Shown one piece after another: positions 44,154 through 53,342 of a stretch of DNA of 64,000 bases. Positions within the stretch are counted from its first letter, which is position 1, and the number at the start of each line of letters is the position of its first letter. The translations under genes were made by a program, and so were the position numbers. The notes beneath the pieces are model-generated. The model saw nothing but the letters and a program-made list of their open reading frames with translations, was not told the origin of the DNA and ran no database searches. Location of the stretch: the NCBI GenBank assembly GCA_964402995.1, contig CAYOEA010000010.1, forward strand, positions 1 through 64,000, read 5' to 3'. The DNA is from GCA-2686295 sp964402995 (GTDB lineage Archaea; Nanobdellota; Nanobdellia; Woesearchaeales; GCA-2686295).

Positions 44154-45005
44154 TTATTTATTTGTTGCTGTTAGAATCAAAATTATTGTTTTATCTTTTA
44201 ATTCTTTTAAGTCTAATTTTGATAATGCACTTATGGCTCCTGCTGAAGAAAGTTCTAAATCTAAATCCAATTTTTCTTTAGCAATTTGCTTGCCTAATTC
44301 AAATTCTTCATTATTTAAGAAAATGTTTTTGCCTTTTGTTTTTGAAATGACATATTTTACTTGAGGCATTGTTAAATCTGTGGCTATAGATCTTGCTTTA
44401 AAACCTTCTTTAAAGTTTGTTCTTACTAAAATGAATTCTGGTATTGTCAAGATTTTGTTAGTAGAATTTGCTTTTTCAAATCCTTTTAATATTCCTTTGG
44501 CGTGATCCGCAAATGAAGTAGGAATTATTATTTTATCAGGAGAATATCCTAAATCATTTATGATTTCTATTGCTGTTTCTTTGAAACCTTCAGAACCTAT
44601 TAAGTCTTCTTTTTCTCTTTGTGTTATATCTAGTGAGAGTGGAAAATATCCATCATTTTTTGCTTCATTGAATTGAATTTCTTCTTCTTTAAGATCATTT
44701 ACTGATATTAATTCTGCATGATATTTTCTAAAGAGTTCAATATATTTTTTAGAAATATTGTTGAAAGTTATAACTTTACATTTTATTTTGTTTTTATAAG
44801 CTTGTGCTGCGATGGCAAGTCCTAAATTTCCACTTGACATTACTACTAATTTAGTTATATTTTCTTTTTTTAAAATTTCAATTGCTGATTTTGCCCATTT
44901 ATCTTTGTGAGAACCTGTTTCACCATACCATTCAGGTTTTAAATATATTTTAGACTGGAATTTATTTGATAAATATTCTGAATGAATTAAAATAGTTTGT
45001 TTCAC
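44154..45005 (-). CDS. Short PLP-dependent enzyme of the threonine synthase/tryptophan synthase-beta fold
   Basis: A 283-residue fold-type II PLP enzyme. YGETGSHKDKWA carries the Schiff-base lysine, and SSGNLGLAIAAQA is the phosphate-binding loop. IIPTSFADHAKGI takes the place of the glycine-rich GxGxG segment, and LELSSAGAISAL lies near the end. Threonine synthases are 350-400 residues, so this one lacks a domain; cysteate synthase-like or serine/threonine deaminase-like activity is also possible. It is the last gene of a minus-strand trio with an amidohydrolase and a zincin-like protein. Confidence 0.75.
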   Translation of the reverse strand: MKQTILIHSEYLSNKFQSKIYLKPEWYGETGSHKDKWAKSAIEILKKENITKLVVMSSGNLGLAIAAQAYKNKIKCKVITFNNISKKYIELFRKYHAELISVNDLKEEEIQFNEAKNDGYFPLSLDITQREKEDLIGSEGFKETAIEIINDLGYSPDKIIIPTSFADHAKGILKGFEKANSTNKILTIPEFILVRTNFKEGFKARSIATDLTMPQVKYVISKTKGKNIFLNNEEFELGKQIAKEKLDLDLELSSAGAISALSKLDLKELKDKTIILILTATNK

Positions 45006-45040
45006 ATTTTTAATTATTAGTTCTCATTTATAAATTAATC

Positions 45041-46246
45041 TTAAATATCATATTTTGATAAAGGGACTAGGTTTAATGAATTAATATTTTGTATGAACTC
45101 TTTATTTGAAGTTATTCTTTCTGTTGAATGAACTAAACTGTTTTTATGTGCGCCAATTATAAGTCCATAATCATTTTCAATTCCTAAAGCTTTAGCGCCG
45201 CCGTAGGTTAATGCAAATAAAAGTTTATCTTCAGAAATTTTAAAATTGTTATATATAAATGAAGCTTCTTCTCTAACATCTAAAGAATCGTTTGAAGCTA
45301 AACTATCAGTTCCTAATGAGAGATTTAAATTATATTTGAAAAGTTCTTCTATTGGTGGAAGCTGGTTCCCAATGAATAAATTGGATTTTGGACATAAAAC
45401 TAATGATGTTTCTTGTTGTTTGAAATATAGGATGTCTTTATTTGATATATGGGTATTGTGAACTAATATCATTGAAGAATCAACATATTTTTGTTTAAAT
45501 TTTTCAATAAATGAATAAGGGTGGTCCATACTTGGAAAATTTTCTTTCCAACTAGTTTCAAAATATTTTTTTAATTTACTATCGGGTGAGTTGTAAAACT
45601 CTACTTCCTCAATATTTTCCATCCAATGAATGCTTGTTTTTCTATTTGCTTGTTTATTCTTATTTAGAATTAAACTTACTAAATCTTGTGAGGCACTATA
45701 GAGTCCATGTGGACTTAAGCTTATTTTAATTAAATTTTCCGGTTTATTATTTATTGTTGAAGGAAGACTTACTTTGTCTAATCCAAATCGATTAAAATAT
45801 TCTAGGAAAATTGTTCCTAATAAATTTGATGATATAAGGGGGTTGCATGATTTTTCTGTGTTCGAAATATCTCCAACTGCAACAGTTCCAACTTCCTGTA
45901 ATTTAGTTATTGAGTTTTGTATTGCATACTCGACTCCGTCTGATAATTCAAAGTTGTTTGTTACATTAACTAATTGACTAAACCATTCTGTTAATCCTTC
46001 TGACTTTTTTTCTAATTTTGATTCTAAATGACTTAATTCTAGATGTGTGTGTGTATTAACAAATCCAGGCATTATTGTACCTTTTAAATTTAGAACTTTA
46101 TCAGGTGAATATTTTTTTAGAATTTCATCGTTTTTTTCTCCTAAGTAAACAATTCTATCATCATTAAATATTATTAATGCATTATCTATTGAATTGGTAT
46201 TTGTAGAAAAAAGTTTATCTATTAGTATTGCACTTGTATAATTCAT
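45041..46246 (-). CDS. Metal-dependent amidohydrolase (chlorohydrolase/SAH deaminase type)
   Basis: A 401-residue TIM-barrel amidohydrolase. It has the N-terminal metal-binding GFVNTHTHLELS (HxH), SLSPHGLYSAS, IHWMENIEEVEFY, ILVHNTHISN and GTDSLASNDSLDV, the final barrel aspartate. This pattern is that of the TrzA/MtaD/aminodeoxyfutalosine deaminase branch, which removes an amino group from adenine derivatives or related bases. The small beta domain at residues 1-50 and 360-401 is formed by both ends, as usual. It starts 3 nt after the stop of the zincin-like gene upstream. Its natural substrate is not determined. Confidence 0.82.
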   Translation of the reverse strand: MNYTSAILIDKLFSTNTNSIDNALIIFNDDRIVYLGEKNDEILKKYSPDKVLNLKGTIMPGFVNTHTHLELSHLESKLEKKSEGLTEWFSQLVNVTNNFELSDGVEYAIQNSITKLQEVGTVAVGDISNTEKSCNPLISSNLLGTIFLEYFNRFGLDKVSLPSTINNKPENLIKISLSPHGLYSASQDLVSLILNKNKQANRKTSIHWMENIEEVEFYNSPDSKLKKYFETSWKENFPSMDHPYSFIEKFKQKYVDSSMILVHNTHISNKDILYFKQQETSLVLCPKSNLFIGNQLPPIEELFKYNLNLSLGTDSLASNDSLDVREEASFIYNNFKISEDKLLFALTYGGAKALGIENDYGLIIGAHKNSLVHSTERITSNKEFIQNINSLNLVPLSKYDI

Positions 46247-46249
46247 TTT

Positions 46250-46972
46250 TCATTTTCTCAAAAGTAAATCATCCATTCCTTTCAGCCCCATTTTATCTGC
46301 TGCTTCATGAATTACATCTAGTACGATTTTATCTTCTATGTGATTTGAGTGCGGGTAGAATCCTTCATTATTTGGTTCTGTGAATCTGCCTGATATTGCT
46401 CTCATGGTGGCTTCGCCTAAAACTCCATTTCTATCTTTTTCATAATCTTCATCAGTTAAGTAAATTCCTACTTCTTCTGATAATTCACGTTGGACTGATA
46501 AAGTTAATATTTCCCAATGTAATGCTCTTAATGCTTCTCTTTTAGTTCGATGTTTTCCTAATGCGCCTAAACGTCTACCTTCTCCATATATTTCATTAAG
46601 TTGTTTCAAAGTTTTTGCATGTCCTAATTCATGCATGATGCTATATCCGATGGCGTATTCATTTGAAAATGCAATTCTTCCTTTTTGATCTGTAGGATCG
46701 TATATCATAAGAAATCCTGTTTCATAATTTTTTCTTTTTAGATCTGGCCTTCCGTGTTTTCCACCTGCCAAATAATATTCATAACCCTGTTCTTTCATAA
46801 ACTCAGTTATTGTTTCTAATTTATTCTCGTATCTATAAAAATTCAAATCTGTTCTGCCTATTTTATTTAATTCTATTTTCCCATATAATTTTGCAAATTC
46901 TGAGAATTCTCCTGATCCTGGTTTTGGTCTTTGAGATTCTGCATAATCAGGCTCAATTATTTGTTTAATCAT
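46250..46972 (-). CDS. Zincin-like metallopeptidase-related protein
   Basis: A 240-residue protein with YSIMHELGHAKTLKQL, a clear HExxH zinc motif at about residues 114-118. A glutamate about 35 residues on, in LRALHWEILTLSV, could be the third ligand. There is no signal peptide or membrane segment, so if it is a peptidase it acts in the cytoplasm. The rest has no family that I recognise. A TATA-like TTTATATA lies at 46994-47001, 22-25 bp before the start, so the gene is first in its operon and probably leaderless. It ends 3 nt before the amidohydrolase gene. Confidence 0.65.
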   Translation of the reverse strand: MIKQIIEPDYAESQRPKPGSGEFSEFAKLYGKIELNKIGRTDLNFYRYENKLETITEFMKEQGYEYYLAGGKHGRPDLKRKNYETGFLMIYDPTDQKGRIAFSNEYAIGYSIMHELGHAKTLKQLNEIYGEGRRLGALGKHRTKREALRALHWEILTLSVQRELSEEVGIYLTDEDYEKDRNGVLGEATMRAISGRFTEPNNEGFYPHSNHIEDKIVLDVIHEAADKMGLKGMDDLLLRK

Positions 46973-47160
46973 AATATTAATTACTTCCTAGTAGTATATA
47001 AAGGTTTTGAATCTTATAATTAAGCATACTTTTTAATTTTTATGAAGGTATAATTGATTAAATATTCTAGTTTTAAGGGCGCTTGTACGTAGAAATAACT
47101 TCGGACGGTTTTCGGATAATAGATAGCGAATCTTATTAATTTAAGAATTTAAAGAACTTT

Positions 47161-48363
47161 ATGTTTGTAGAAATTATCTTTGCAATAACTCTCGGTGTGT
47201 TTGCAGGCATCATTACAGGCCTTGTTCCTGGCATTCATATTAATCTTGTATCTTTGCTTCTTGTAAGTTCTGTTGGATTTTTGCAGCCTTATATGGGCTT
47301 GATTGCTATTGCTTGTTTTATTATTTCTATGAGCGTAGTTCATAGTTATTTAGATCCGATTCCATCAATATATCTTGGAGCGCCAGAAAGTGATCAAGTA
47401 CTTGGAGTTTTGCCAGGACATCGATACCTTTTAGCAGGTCATGGTTATGTTGCTTTGAAATTAACAGTTATAGGTTCGCTTGGAGCCACAATAATGAGCA
47501 TAATATTTTTCCCAGTTTTTCTGTTTATTGTAAAATATCTATATGATTATGTTTCTGCATACATTGGATATCTTTTAGTTGCAGTAATTGTTTTTATGAT
47601 ACTTCGAGATAACAAAAAGCTTTGGGCATTTTTTATTTTTGCAATATCTGGAACATTAGGATTAATTGTATTAAATTTGCCAGGACTAGAAAATCCACTT
47701 TTCCCAATGCTTTCGGGACTCTTTGGAATATCAACACTCCTCATAAGTTTAAATGAGTCAAGCGGCATACCTCCTCAAAAGATTAAGACTGATTTGAAGA
47801 TTCCTAAAAAATTACTTTTGAAATCATTATTATCTGGACAGCTTTCGGGTTTTCTAACTGCTATACTTCCAGGTGTTGGTTCTGCAACTGCAGCAGTAAT
47901 ATCGCTACAAATAACAAAAAACTTAGGCGATAAAGGTTTTATGATACTTACTGGAAGCATAAATACTGTGAATTTTATTTTATCACTAATTACACTTTAC
48001 TTATATGATAAAGCAAGGAATGGCGCAGTGATTGCAATAAAAGAAATCTTACCTGAAATAAATTTGTCAGTGATTATTTTGTTTTTAGCAGTAACGTTAA
48101 TTGCAGCAGGCGCATCAATATATTTAGCACTTAATATTGCGAAGAAGTTTTCAAAATTAATTACTAAAATTAATTATTCACTTACAATAAAATATGTGAT
48201 TGGACTCCTTATTGTAATGACTTATATTTTGACAGGCTGGAAGGGATTGCTTGTACTTGTGGTTGCAACTGCAATAGGAATAATTCCTGGAATAGTAAAA
48301 GTTACGAGAACGCAAGGCATGGGTTGCATAATGCTTCCGGTTGCATTGTATTTTCTTTTGTAG
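47161..48363 (+). CDS. TctA-like (DUF112) membrane permease
   Basis: A 400-residue protein with about eleven membrane helices. The sequence FAGIITGLVPGIHINLVSL near the start and LSGFLTAILPGVGSATAAVI in the middle are the two internally duplicated GLxPGxH/G loops of the TctA family, which in bacteria forms the large membrane subunit of tripartite tricarboxylate transporters. No TctB or TctC subunit is nearby, and archaeal members of this family usually stand alone, so the substrate is unknown. The gene runs convergently into pyrF, with only 3 bp between the two stop codons. Confidence 0.8.
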   Translation: MFVEIIFAITLGVFAGIITGLVPGIHINLVSLLLVSSVGFLQPYMGLIAIACFIISMSVVHSYLDPIPSIYLGAPESDQVLGVLPGHRYLLAGHGYVALKLTVIGSLGATIMSIIFFPVFLFIVKYLYDYVSAYIGYLLVAVIVFMILRDNKKLWAFFIFAISGTLGLIVLNLPGLENPLFPMLSGLFGISTLLISLNESSGIPPQKIKTDLKIPKKLLLKSLLSGQLSGFLTAILPGVGSATAAVISLQITKNLGDKGFMILTGSINTVNFILSLITLYLYDKARNGAVIAIKEILPEINLSVIILFLAVTLIAAGASIYLALNIAKKFSKLITKINYSLTIKYVIGLLIVMTYILTGWKGLLVLVVATAIGIIPGIVKVTRTQGMGCIMLPVALYFLL

Positions 48364-48366
48364 TTT

Positions 48367-49122
48367 CTAAATAACTTTAGCTATATCTTCTAAGATATCT
48401 TTTCCTGCTTGGATTCTTTCTTCTGGTGTTGTAGGTCCTGTAATTGCTCTTCCTACTACTAGAATTGTTGAGCCATCTACAACTGCATTTCCAGGTGTAA
48501 AAACTCTTTTTTGATCTGCTCCTGCTCCTGTTTTTGGTCCTTTTATTCCAGGCGTTACAAACATGAAGTTTTTTGGAAGTTTATCTTTAATCGAATATAA
48601 ATCTGCTGCAGAACAAACTACTCCATCAAGTCCTGCTTCGTTAGTTAGTTTTGCAAGTTTTAATACTTGTTCTTCTACTTCTCCAACTATATTTACTTCA
48701 TTATTCATGATATCTTTATCTATGCTTGTTAGAACTGTGACTGCAATAATTTTAGGCATACGTTTACCTGTTGCGCTAATTTCTTTTGCACCTGCAAGTG
48801 CTGCTTTCATCATTTCACTTCCGCCTGATGCATGAATATTAAACATATATACACCTAATTCTGTTGCAGCTTTTGCAGCTCCTTTAACCGTATTTGGTAT
48901 GTCGTGATATTTTAGATCTAAGAATACTTCGGCACCATTTGAATGAATCATTTCAATAACTTTTGGTCCAAATCTTGTAAAAGATTCTTTTCCAATTTTA
49001 AACATTCCAACAACAGGAGCTAATTCTTTAACTCTTGCTTCTACTTCTTCCATTGTATTTAATCCGTCAAGTGGTAGGCAAATTTTACTTTTTGCAATTT
49101 TTTCTTTATCGCTTAATTCCAT
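48367..49122 (-). CDS. pyrF: Orotidine 5'-phosphate decarboxylase
   Basis: A 251-residue protein from the ATG at 49122, which has GAGG about 9 nt upstream and follows the pyrC stop immediately. A TTG at 49137 would add five residues. It has CLPLDGLNT at the start of the barrel, the catalytic DLKYHD (D69, K71, D74), then HASGGSEMM and TPGIKGPKTGAGADQKR with a phosphate-binding VVGRAITG near the end. It decarboxylates OMP to UMP, the last step of pyrimidine synthesis. It is the final gene of the pyrE-pyrDK-pyrC-pyrF operon. Confidence 0.93.
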   Translation of the reverse strand: MELSDKEKIAKSKICLPLDGLNTMEEVEARVKELAPVVGMFKIGKESFTRFGPKVIEMIHSNGAEVFLDLKYHDIPNTVKGAAKAATELGVYMFNIHASGGSEMMKAALAGAKEISATGKRMPKIIAVTVLTSIDKDIMNNEVNIVGEVEEQVLKLAKLTNEAGLDGVVCSAADLYSIKDKLPKNFMFVTPGIKGPKTGAGADQKRVFTPGNAVVDGSTILVVGRAITGPTTPEERIQAGKDILEDIAKVI

Positions 49123-49123
49123 T

Positions 49124-50086
49124 TTAATTTTCCTCAAGTTTTAAGTTAAATGCTTTTACAATATTAGTGTAAGTTAATTCTTTAATTCTATTTTCATCTA
49201 GTCCCCAAATCGGTAATAAATCTTCAACTAACTCTTTGTAGATATACAATGTTGGATACCCTGAAGGAAAGCCATCGATTAATTTTTCTCCAATTGTATG
49301 TGGTGCGTGATCTGTTTCTATCCAATCAATTGAACCGTCAAGAAGTCCTTTTCTTAATGCTTCTACATCTTCTTTGCTTCTAAGTGGTGGATTCATCTTG
49401 TAAAGTAAACCATGACTTTTACTTAACATTTCATCACTCCACATTAAATGATGTGGTGTTGCTCCGCAAACTATTTTCATATTTTTTCTTGCTTGATTAA
49501 TTATGTTTAAGCTTTCTTTACACGAAACATGACAGACAAGGAGTGTTCCTTTAAATCCTGTTTCTTTAATGAATTTAATTTGATCTTTTACTGATTCAAC
49601 TTCTGCAATATTAGGTCTAGATTCAGCATGGCTTATTGGTCTTGTTGAGTCAAAAGTATTTTTCATAAATGATTCTTTTTCGCAATGAACTGCAATTATT
49701 CCTGTATAATCTTCGTTGGTTAAAACTTGGTATACTTTCTTTTGTTTTTCTTCTTCTAAAATTGCCAAGTCACCAGTTGATTTTCCAGCATACATTTTTA
49801 CACCAATAACTTCTTTGTATTCTTTAACAAGTCTTGTAGCTTCTTTTAGTTGTTCTTCATCACTTGTAGCTCCAACATATAAATAGTACCTATCTTTTTC
49901 AGATTCTGGAACAAAAGTTAATCTTCTTTTAACATCAACTTCTCTTAAGATTGGTTTAACTGTATTTGGCATATCAAAAACAATATTTACTCCTTGTTTT
50001 TTTGCAATTGAAAGTCCATGTTCTATTGTTTCTTTATGTCTTTGTTCTTCATCTCTAAAATGTACATGTGGATCAATTCTCATCAT
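49124..50086 (-). CDS. pyrC: Dihydroorotase
   Basis: A 320-residue amidohydrolase. It has the metal-binding DPHVHFRDE at the N-terminus, FDMPNT for substrate binding, VKMYAGKS with the lysine that is carbamylated in many family members, HCEKESF, and ETDHAPHTIGEK near the end of the barrel. It closes carbamoyl-aspartate to dihydroorotate. The gene overlaps the 3' end of pyrDK. A GTG at 50092 and ATGs at 50086 and 50083 are all possible starts; GGTGA lies immediately upstream of the two ATGs. At about 320 residues it is shorter than the 400-430 of typical class I enzymes, but all catalytic blocks are present. Confidence 0.92.
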   Translation of the reverse strand: MMRIDPHVHFRDEEQRHKETIEHGLSIAKKQGVNIVFDMPNTVKPILREVDVKRRLTFVPESEKDRYYLYVGATSDEEQLKEATRLVKEYKEVIGVKMYAGKSTGDLAILEEEKQKKVYQVLTNEDYTGIIAVHCEKESFMKNTFDSTRPISHAESRPNIAEVESVKDQIKFIKETGFKGTLLVCHVSCKESLNIINQARKNMKIVCGATPHHLMWSDEMLSKSHGLLYKMNPPLRSKEDVEALRKGLLDGSIDWIETDHAPHTIGEKLIDGFPSGYPTLYIYKELVEDLLPIWGLDENRIKELTYTNIVKAFNLKLEEN

Positions 50087-51683
50087 CTTCACCTATAAAT
50101 GGACCGTCAACACAAAGTCTTTTACCTTTTTTTGTTGAACAGCTTCCGCAAATTCCAACTCCGCATTTAGTAACAAAGTCAATTGCATTGAAAATTTTAT
50201 CAGCGCTAGTATATTCTAATTGCATCTTTGTGACTGCATTAATCATTGGTTCTGGACCACAATTATAGAATACAAGATTCTCGCCTTTTAATTCTTCAAG
50301 TCTTTCTTTTAAAGGAACAGTAACAAATCCTTCATGTCCAACACTTCCATCGTTTGTTGCAAGGAATGTTTTAGAAACTTTTTCTAATTTTTCCGTATAA
50401 AATAAATGATCTTTATCTCTTGCACCAACAAAAGATTCAGTATTAGGAAAATCTCTTGCAATGTGATAATTTGCAGCAAGACCAGTTCCACCACTAACAA
50501 GAATTATTTTTTGGTCTTCTTTAATTTCTACTGGATTACCATAATTTCCTCTAATATAAACTTCTGCTCCTTTTTTAAGTTCAACAGCTTTAGAAGTAAA
50601 ACAACCAATCTTTAAGATTGCTAATGTTAATGGATTATCATCAAGAACTGAAAATGGTTTTTCTCCAATTCCAGGAATCCATGCAAAAATGAATTCTCCT
50701 GGTTTAATATCATATTTCCTATCAAACGTTAAAATTGCAAGATCATCTGCTAATCTTTGATTTTCTACTAAAGTGAATTTCTCAAAACCCATATTAGTCT
50801 TTTTTAGAAGTTTAACAGCTTCATTGGTATTATTATCTAAGTCCTTTTGCATGTTTGCAAAATAATGTTTCATTTCGTTAGTTGAAAGACCAGTAAGTGC
50901 AGATCCAATTCCAATAATTTCTGCTCCTACGTTTTGGTAAGATCTGACATCATTAGCACTACTAACTCCGCCACATCCAACTACTGGAAGTTTTGTTGCT
51001 TCATAACATTCTTTAACGCATTTAAGACCAATTGGTAAAATTCCACTTCCTGACATTCCACCCATTTTATTTGAAAGAACAGGATGGCCATCAACATCAA
51101 AATATCCCGGACCAACTGTATTTATAGCGCAAATTGCATCTGCTCCACCTTCTGCTGCGGCTTTTGCAATTTCTGCAAAATTTGCAGTATTTGGAGTTAG
51201 TTTTGGAATAACTGGAATATCAACCGCTTGCTTTACAGCTGCAGTAATTTCCTTGACAAGATTAGGATCTTGACCCATAGCCATACCGTAACCTTTTGCA
51301 TGTGGACATGATAAATTTAATTCTAAAGCATCAGAATATGGAGCTAATAGTTTTGCTACTTGCACATATTCCTCTTTGTCTTTTCCAAAAATAGATGTTA
51401 ATAAGAAAGTTGTTTTTGGTAATTCAATTTTTGATAATTGCTCTGCAAATTCTTTTGCACCAGGATTTGTTAAACCAACAGCATTCATATAATTACCATT
51501 TGAATATTTTGTATAAATTGGTTCACGATTCCCTTCTCTTGGTTCTAAACAAACACTTTTAGTTGTTATGACTCCAATTTGAGGAATTTCTTTTGCAATT
51601 CTTAAAATTGTTTTAACATCTGTAGTTACAATTCCTGAAGGAATAGTAAATTTTCCTGATATTTCTTTTCCTAAAAATTTCAT
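50073..51683 (-). CDS. pyrDK: Dihydroorotate dehydrogenase fused to its electron-transfer subunit (PyrD-PyrK)
   Basis: A 536-residue fusion. Residues 1-300 are a class 1B dihydroorotate dehydrogenase (GKEISGKFTIPSGI, LELNLSCPHAKG, VIPKLTPN, AICAINT, VVGCGGV and GIGSALT, all flavin-barrel motifs). Residues 315-536 are PyrK: a FAD-binding beta domain (GEFIFAWIPGIGEKPFSV), a NAD-binding part (IILVSGGTGLA) and a 2Fe-2S cluster site with Cys507, 512, 515 and 524. In most organisms these are separate subunits that pass electrons from dihydroorotate to NAD+. The fusion keeps them in one chain. It overlaps pyrE by 4 nt and pyrC by 14 nt. Confidence 0.93.
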   Translation of the reverse strand: MKFLGKEISGKFTIPSGIVTTDVKTILRIAKEIPQIGVITTKSVCLEPREGNREPIYTKYSNGNYMNAVGLTNPGAKEFAEQLSKIELPKTTFLLTSIFGKDKEEYVQVAKLLAPYSDALELNLSCPHAKGYGMAMGQDPNLVKEITAAVKQAVDIPVIPKLTPNTANFAEIAKAAAEGGADAICAINTVGPGYFDVDGHPVLSNKMGGMSGSGILPIGLKCVKECYEATKLPVVGCGGVSSANDVRSYQNVGAEIIGIGSALTGLSTNEMKHYFANMQKDLDNNTNEAVKLLKKTNMGFEKFTLVENQRLADDLAILTFDRKYDIKPGEFIFAWIPGIGEKPFSVLDDNPLTLAILKIGCFTSKAVELKKGAEVYIRGNYGNPVEIKEDQKIILVSGGTGLAANYHIARDFPNTESFVGARDKDHLFYTEKLEKVSKTFLATNDGSVGHEGFVTVPLKERLEELKGENLVFYNCGPEPMINAVTKMQLEYTSADKIFNAIDFVTKCGVGICGSCSTKKGKRLCVDGPFIGEDDEN

Positions 51684-52369
51684 TTTAAAAGTTTTAGTGG
51701 CTCAACGCCATATTCGCCAAACTCGGATTCAATTGCTTTTGCAATGTGTTCTCCTGGATTTAGTTTATTGTAAATAATTGGAAGCATATCAAGTGAACTG
51801 CTCATAGAAAAGAATTTTAGATTCATGGATTCAATACATTCCTTAACACTCAAACCATCATCTCTTTTTTCCATTCTATTAGTTAGACTAAAAACTGCGA
51901 CAACATTCACGCCTGCTTCTTTTAATCCTTTAAGTGATGTAATTAAAGATCCTCCAGTTGTGGTAACATCTTCAATAACAATGACATTTCCTCTAGGCAT
52001 ACCTACAAAGAATTTATCTTTTGGAGCACCATGTTCTTTTGGTTTTGCTCTACCCATAGCAAGAATGTGACTTCCTTTAACTAAATTTTCTGAATTTAAG
52101 GCATATTTGAATTGAGTAATTACTCCAAGCTTAGTAGCGCCTTCAGGAACACCATAAAAAGTGTCAACTTCAATATTTTTAGCTTTTGCAAATGCTAAAA
52201 CAAAATCAGATAAAATATCTGTTAAGAATGCATCCTCGACAACATTTCGCCAATTAGCATAGAAATGTGATTTTCTTCCAGATTTAAGCGTTATTGCTTC
52301 GTCAAAGAAACCATATACGTTATTTGTTTCTACAAATTTGTTAAACTTACCTTGATTGAACTCTTCCAT
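51680..52369 (-). CDS. pyrE: Orotate phosphoribosyltransferase
   Basis: A 229-residue type I phosphoribosyltransferase. It has GFFDEAITLKSGRKSHFYANWR near the N-terminus, the PRPP-binding VIVIEDVTTTGGSLITS with the expected two acidic residues, and FYGVPEGATKLG. It attaches ribose phosphate to orotate to form OMP. The stop overlaps the pyrDK start by 4 nt. It is the first gene of the operon. The ATG at 52369 is preceded by GGGGGAT about 8 nt upstream, an unusually strong Shine-Dalgarno match for this genome. Confidence 0.92.
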   Translation of the reverse strand: MEEFNQGKFNKFVETNNVYGFFDEAITLKSGRKSHFYANWRNVVEDAFLTDILSDFVLAFAKAKNIEVDTFYGVPEGATKLGVITQFKYALNSENLVKGSHILAMGRAKPKEHGAPKDKFFVGMPRGNVIVIEDVTTTGGSLITSLKGLKEAGVNVVAVFSLTNRMEKRDDGLSVKECIESMNLKFFSMSSSLDMLPIIYNKLNPGEHIAKAIESEFGEYGVEPLKLLK

Positions 52370-52426
52370 TTCAATATCCCCCCAGATAAAAGTATGAATG
52401 TTTAGATAATTTAATTAGGCGATAAG

Positions 52427-52434
52427 TATATAAA
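52427..52434 (-). promoter_or_regulatory. TATA box of the pyrE-pyrDK-pyrC-pyrF operon
   Basis: On the minus strand this reads TTTATATA, 58-65 bp before the pyrE start codon. With the usual 25-bp offset the mRNA would start near 52402 and carry a leader of about 33 nt containing the GGGGGAT site. No palindromic operator is evident in the leader. Confidence 0.6.
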
Positions 52435-52509
52435 TTTTTGTACTGGATAAATTATTATCTATCATTTTAGTAAAGTTTAAATATTTCTAATTCAATAGTT
52501 TGAATTAAG

Positions 52510-52758
52510 ATGAATGAAAAAAGACTCAAACAAATACAAAAATTTCTTAGAATGGGAAAATGGAATTATGTTTTAAAGAGAGGTGTTCTGTTTTGGGGCG
52601 TTTCTATGGCAGTACTTATGAATATATTTTATTTAATTATGGGTGTTGGTTTTTCATTAGGATTCATTTTAGTAACTACTGTGATATTTTTAATTGGTGG
52701 TTTAATATTTGGACTTTGGACTTGGTATCTTTTTAATAAGAAACTAAAATCTAATTAA
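52510..52758 (+). CDS. Small two-helix membrane protein
   Basis: An 82-residue protein. A basic N-terminus (NEKRLKQIQKFLRMGKWNYVLKRG) leads to two membrane helices (WGVSMAVLMNIFYLIMGVG and FILVTTVIFLIGGLIFGLW) and a short KKLKSN tail. I do not recognise it. It lies between the pyr operon and the SET-domain gene, divergent from pyrE. Both ends would be cytoplasmic by the positive-inside rule. Confidence 0.55.
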   Translation: MNEKRLKQIQKFLRMGKWNYVLKRGVLFWGVSMAVLMNIFYLIMGVGFSLGFILVTTVIFLIGGLIFGLWTWYLFNKKLKSN

Positions 52759-52841
52759 TTAGTTATTATTCTCTTTTTTTTATTAATTTTTTATTAATTC
52801 TTTTCGAAATCTATTTAAGCAATCAAATTAAAAATTAGTTT

Positions 52842-53342
52842 ATGAATGTTGAAATAAGAGATGTACCAAATAAAGGAAAAGGAATATTTGCATTATATGA
52901 TTTTAACAAAGGCGAGTTAGTTCTAAATATTACTGGTGAAGTTATAGAAACTGAAGATCCACAATCTTATCCTGAAGAAATTAGAGAACATTGGGGTCCT
53001 TTAGGAAGAGATGGGAAGAAATACAGATTTATCACTCCTGAATCTCCATGGATGTATATGAATCATTCTTGCGATTCTAATGTTGGAATAATTGATGATA
53101 GAAAATTAGTTGCAGCAAGAGATATAAAAAAAGGAGAAGAAATTTTAATTGATTATTCTGCTTTAGATATAGAAACAATAACTTTTGGCAAAAAAAAGTT
53201 AGAGATGGAATGTAAATGTGGAAGTAAAAATTGTAGACATATTATTACTACTTATGATCTTTTAGATAAACAAACTCAAGATAAATTAAAACCATTTCTG
53301 AATTCTTACTTGAGAACAAAATATTTAGAAAAATCTAATTAA
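52842..53342 (+). CDS. SET-domain protein lysine methyltransferase-like
   Basis: A 166-residue protein with a complete SET domain: GKGIFALYDFNKGELVL (N-SET), NHSC at 74-77, the GEEILIDY block ending at residues 104-105, and a post-SET CKCGSKNC (Cys124, 126 and 131) that would join a zinc. SET enzymes transfer a methyl group from SAM to lysine; in archaea known or proposed targets are chromatin proteins such as Alba or other DNA-binding proteins. The target is not shown here. Its 3' end overlaps the convergent radical SAM gene by 18 bp. Confidence 0.85.
   Translation: MNVEIRDVPNKGKGIFALYDFNKGELVLNITGEVIETEDPQSYPEEIREHWGPLGRDGKKYRFITPESPWMYMNHSCDSNVGIIDDRKLVAARDIKKGEEILIDYSALDIETITFGKKKLEMECKCGSKNCRHIITTYDLLDKQTQDKLKPFLNSYLRTKYLEKSN

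Noticed and set aside
47090..47120. A structured RNA or riboswitch before the TctA-like gene.
   Set aside because: CTTCGGACGGTTTTCGGATAA looks unusually GC-rich for this genome, but I could find no stable pairing that would support it.
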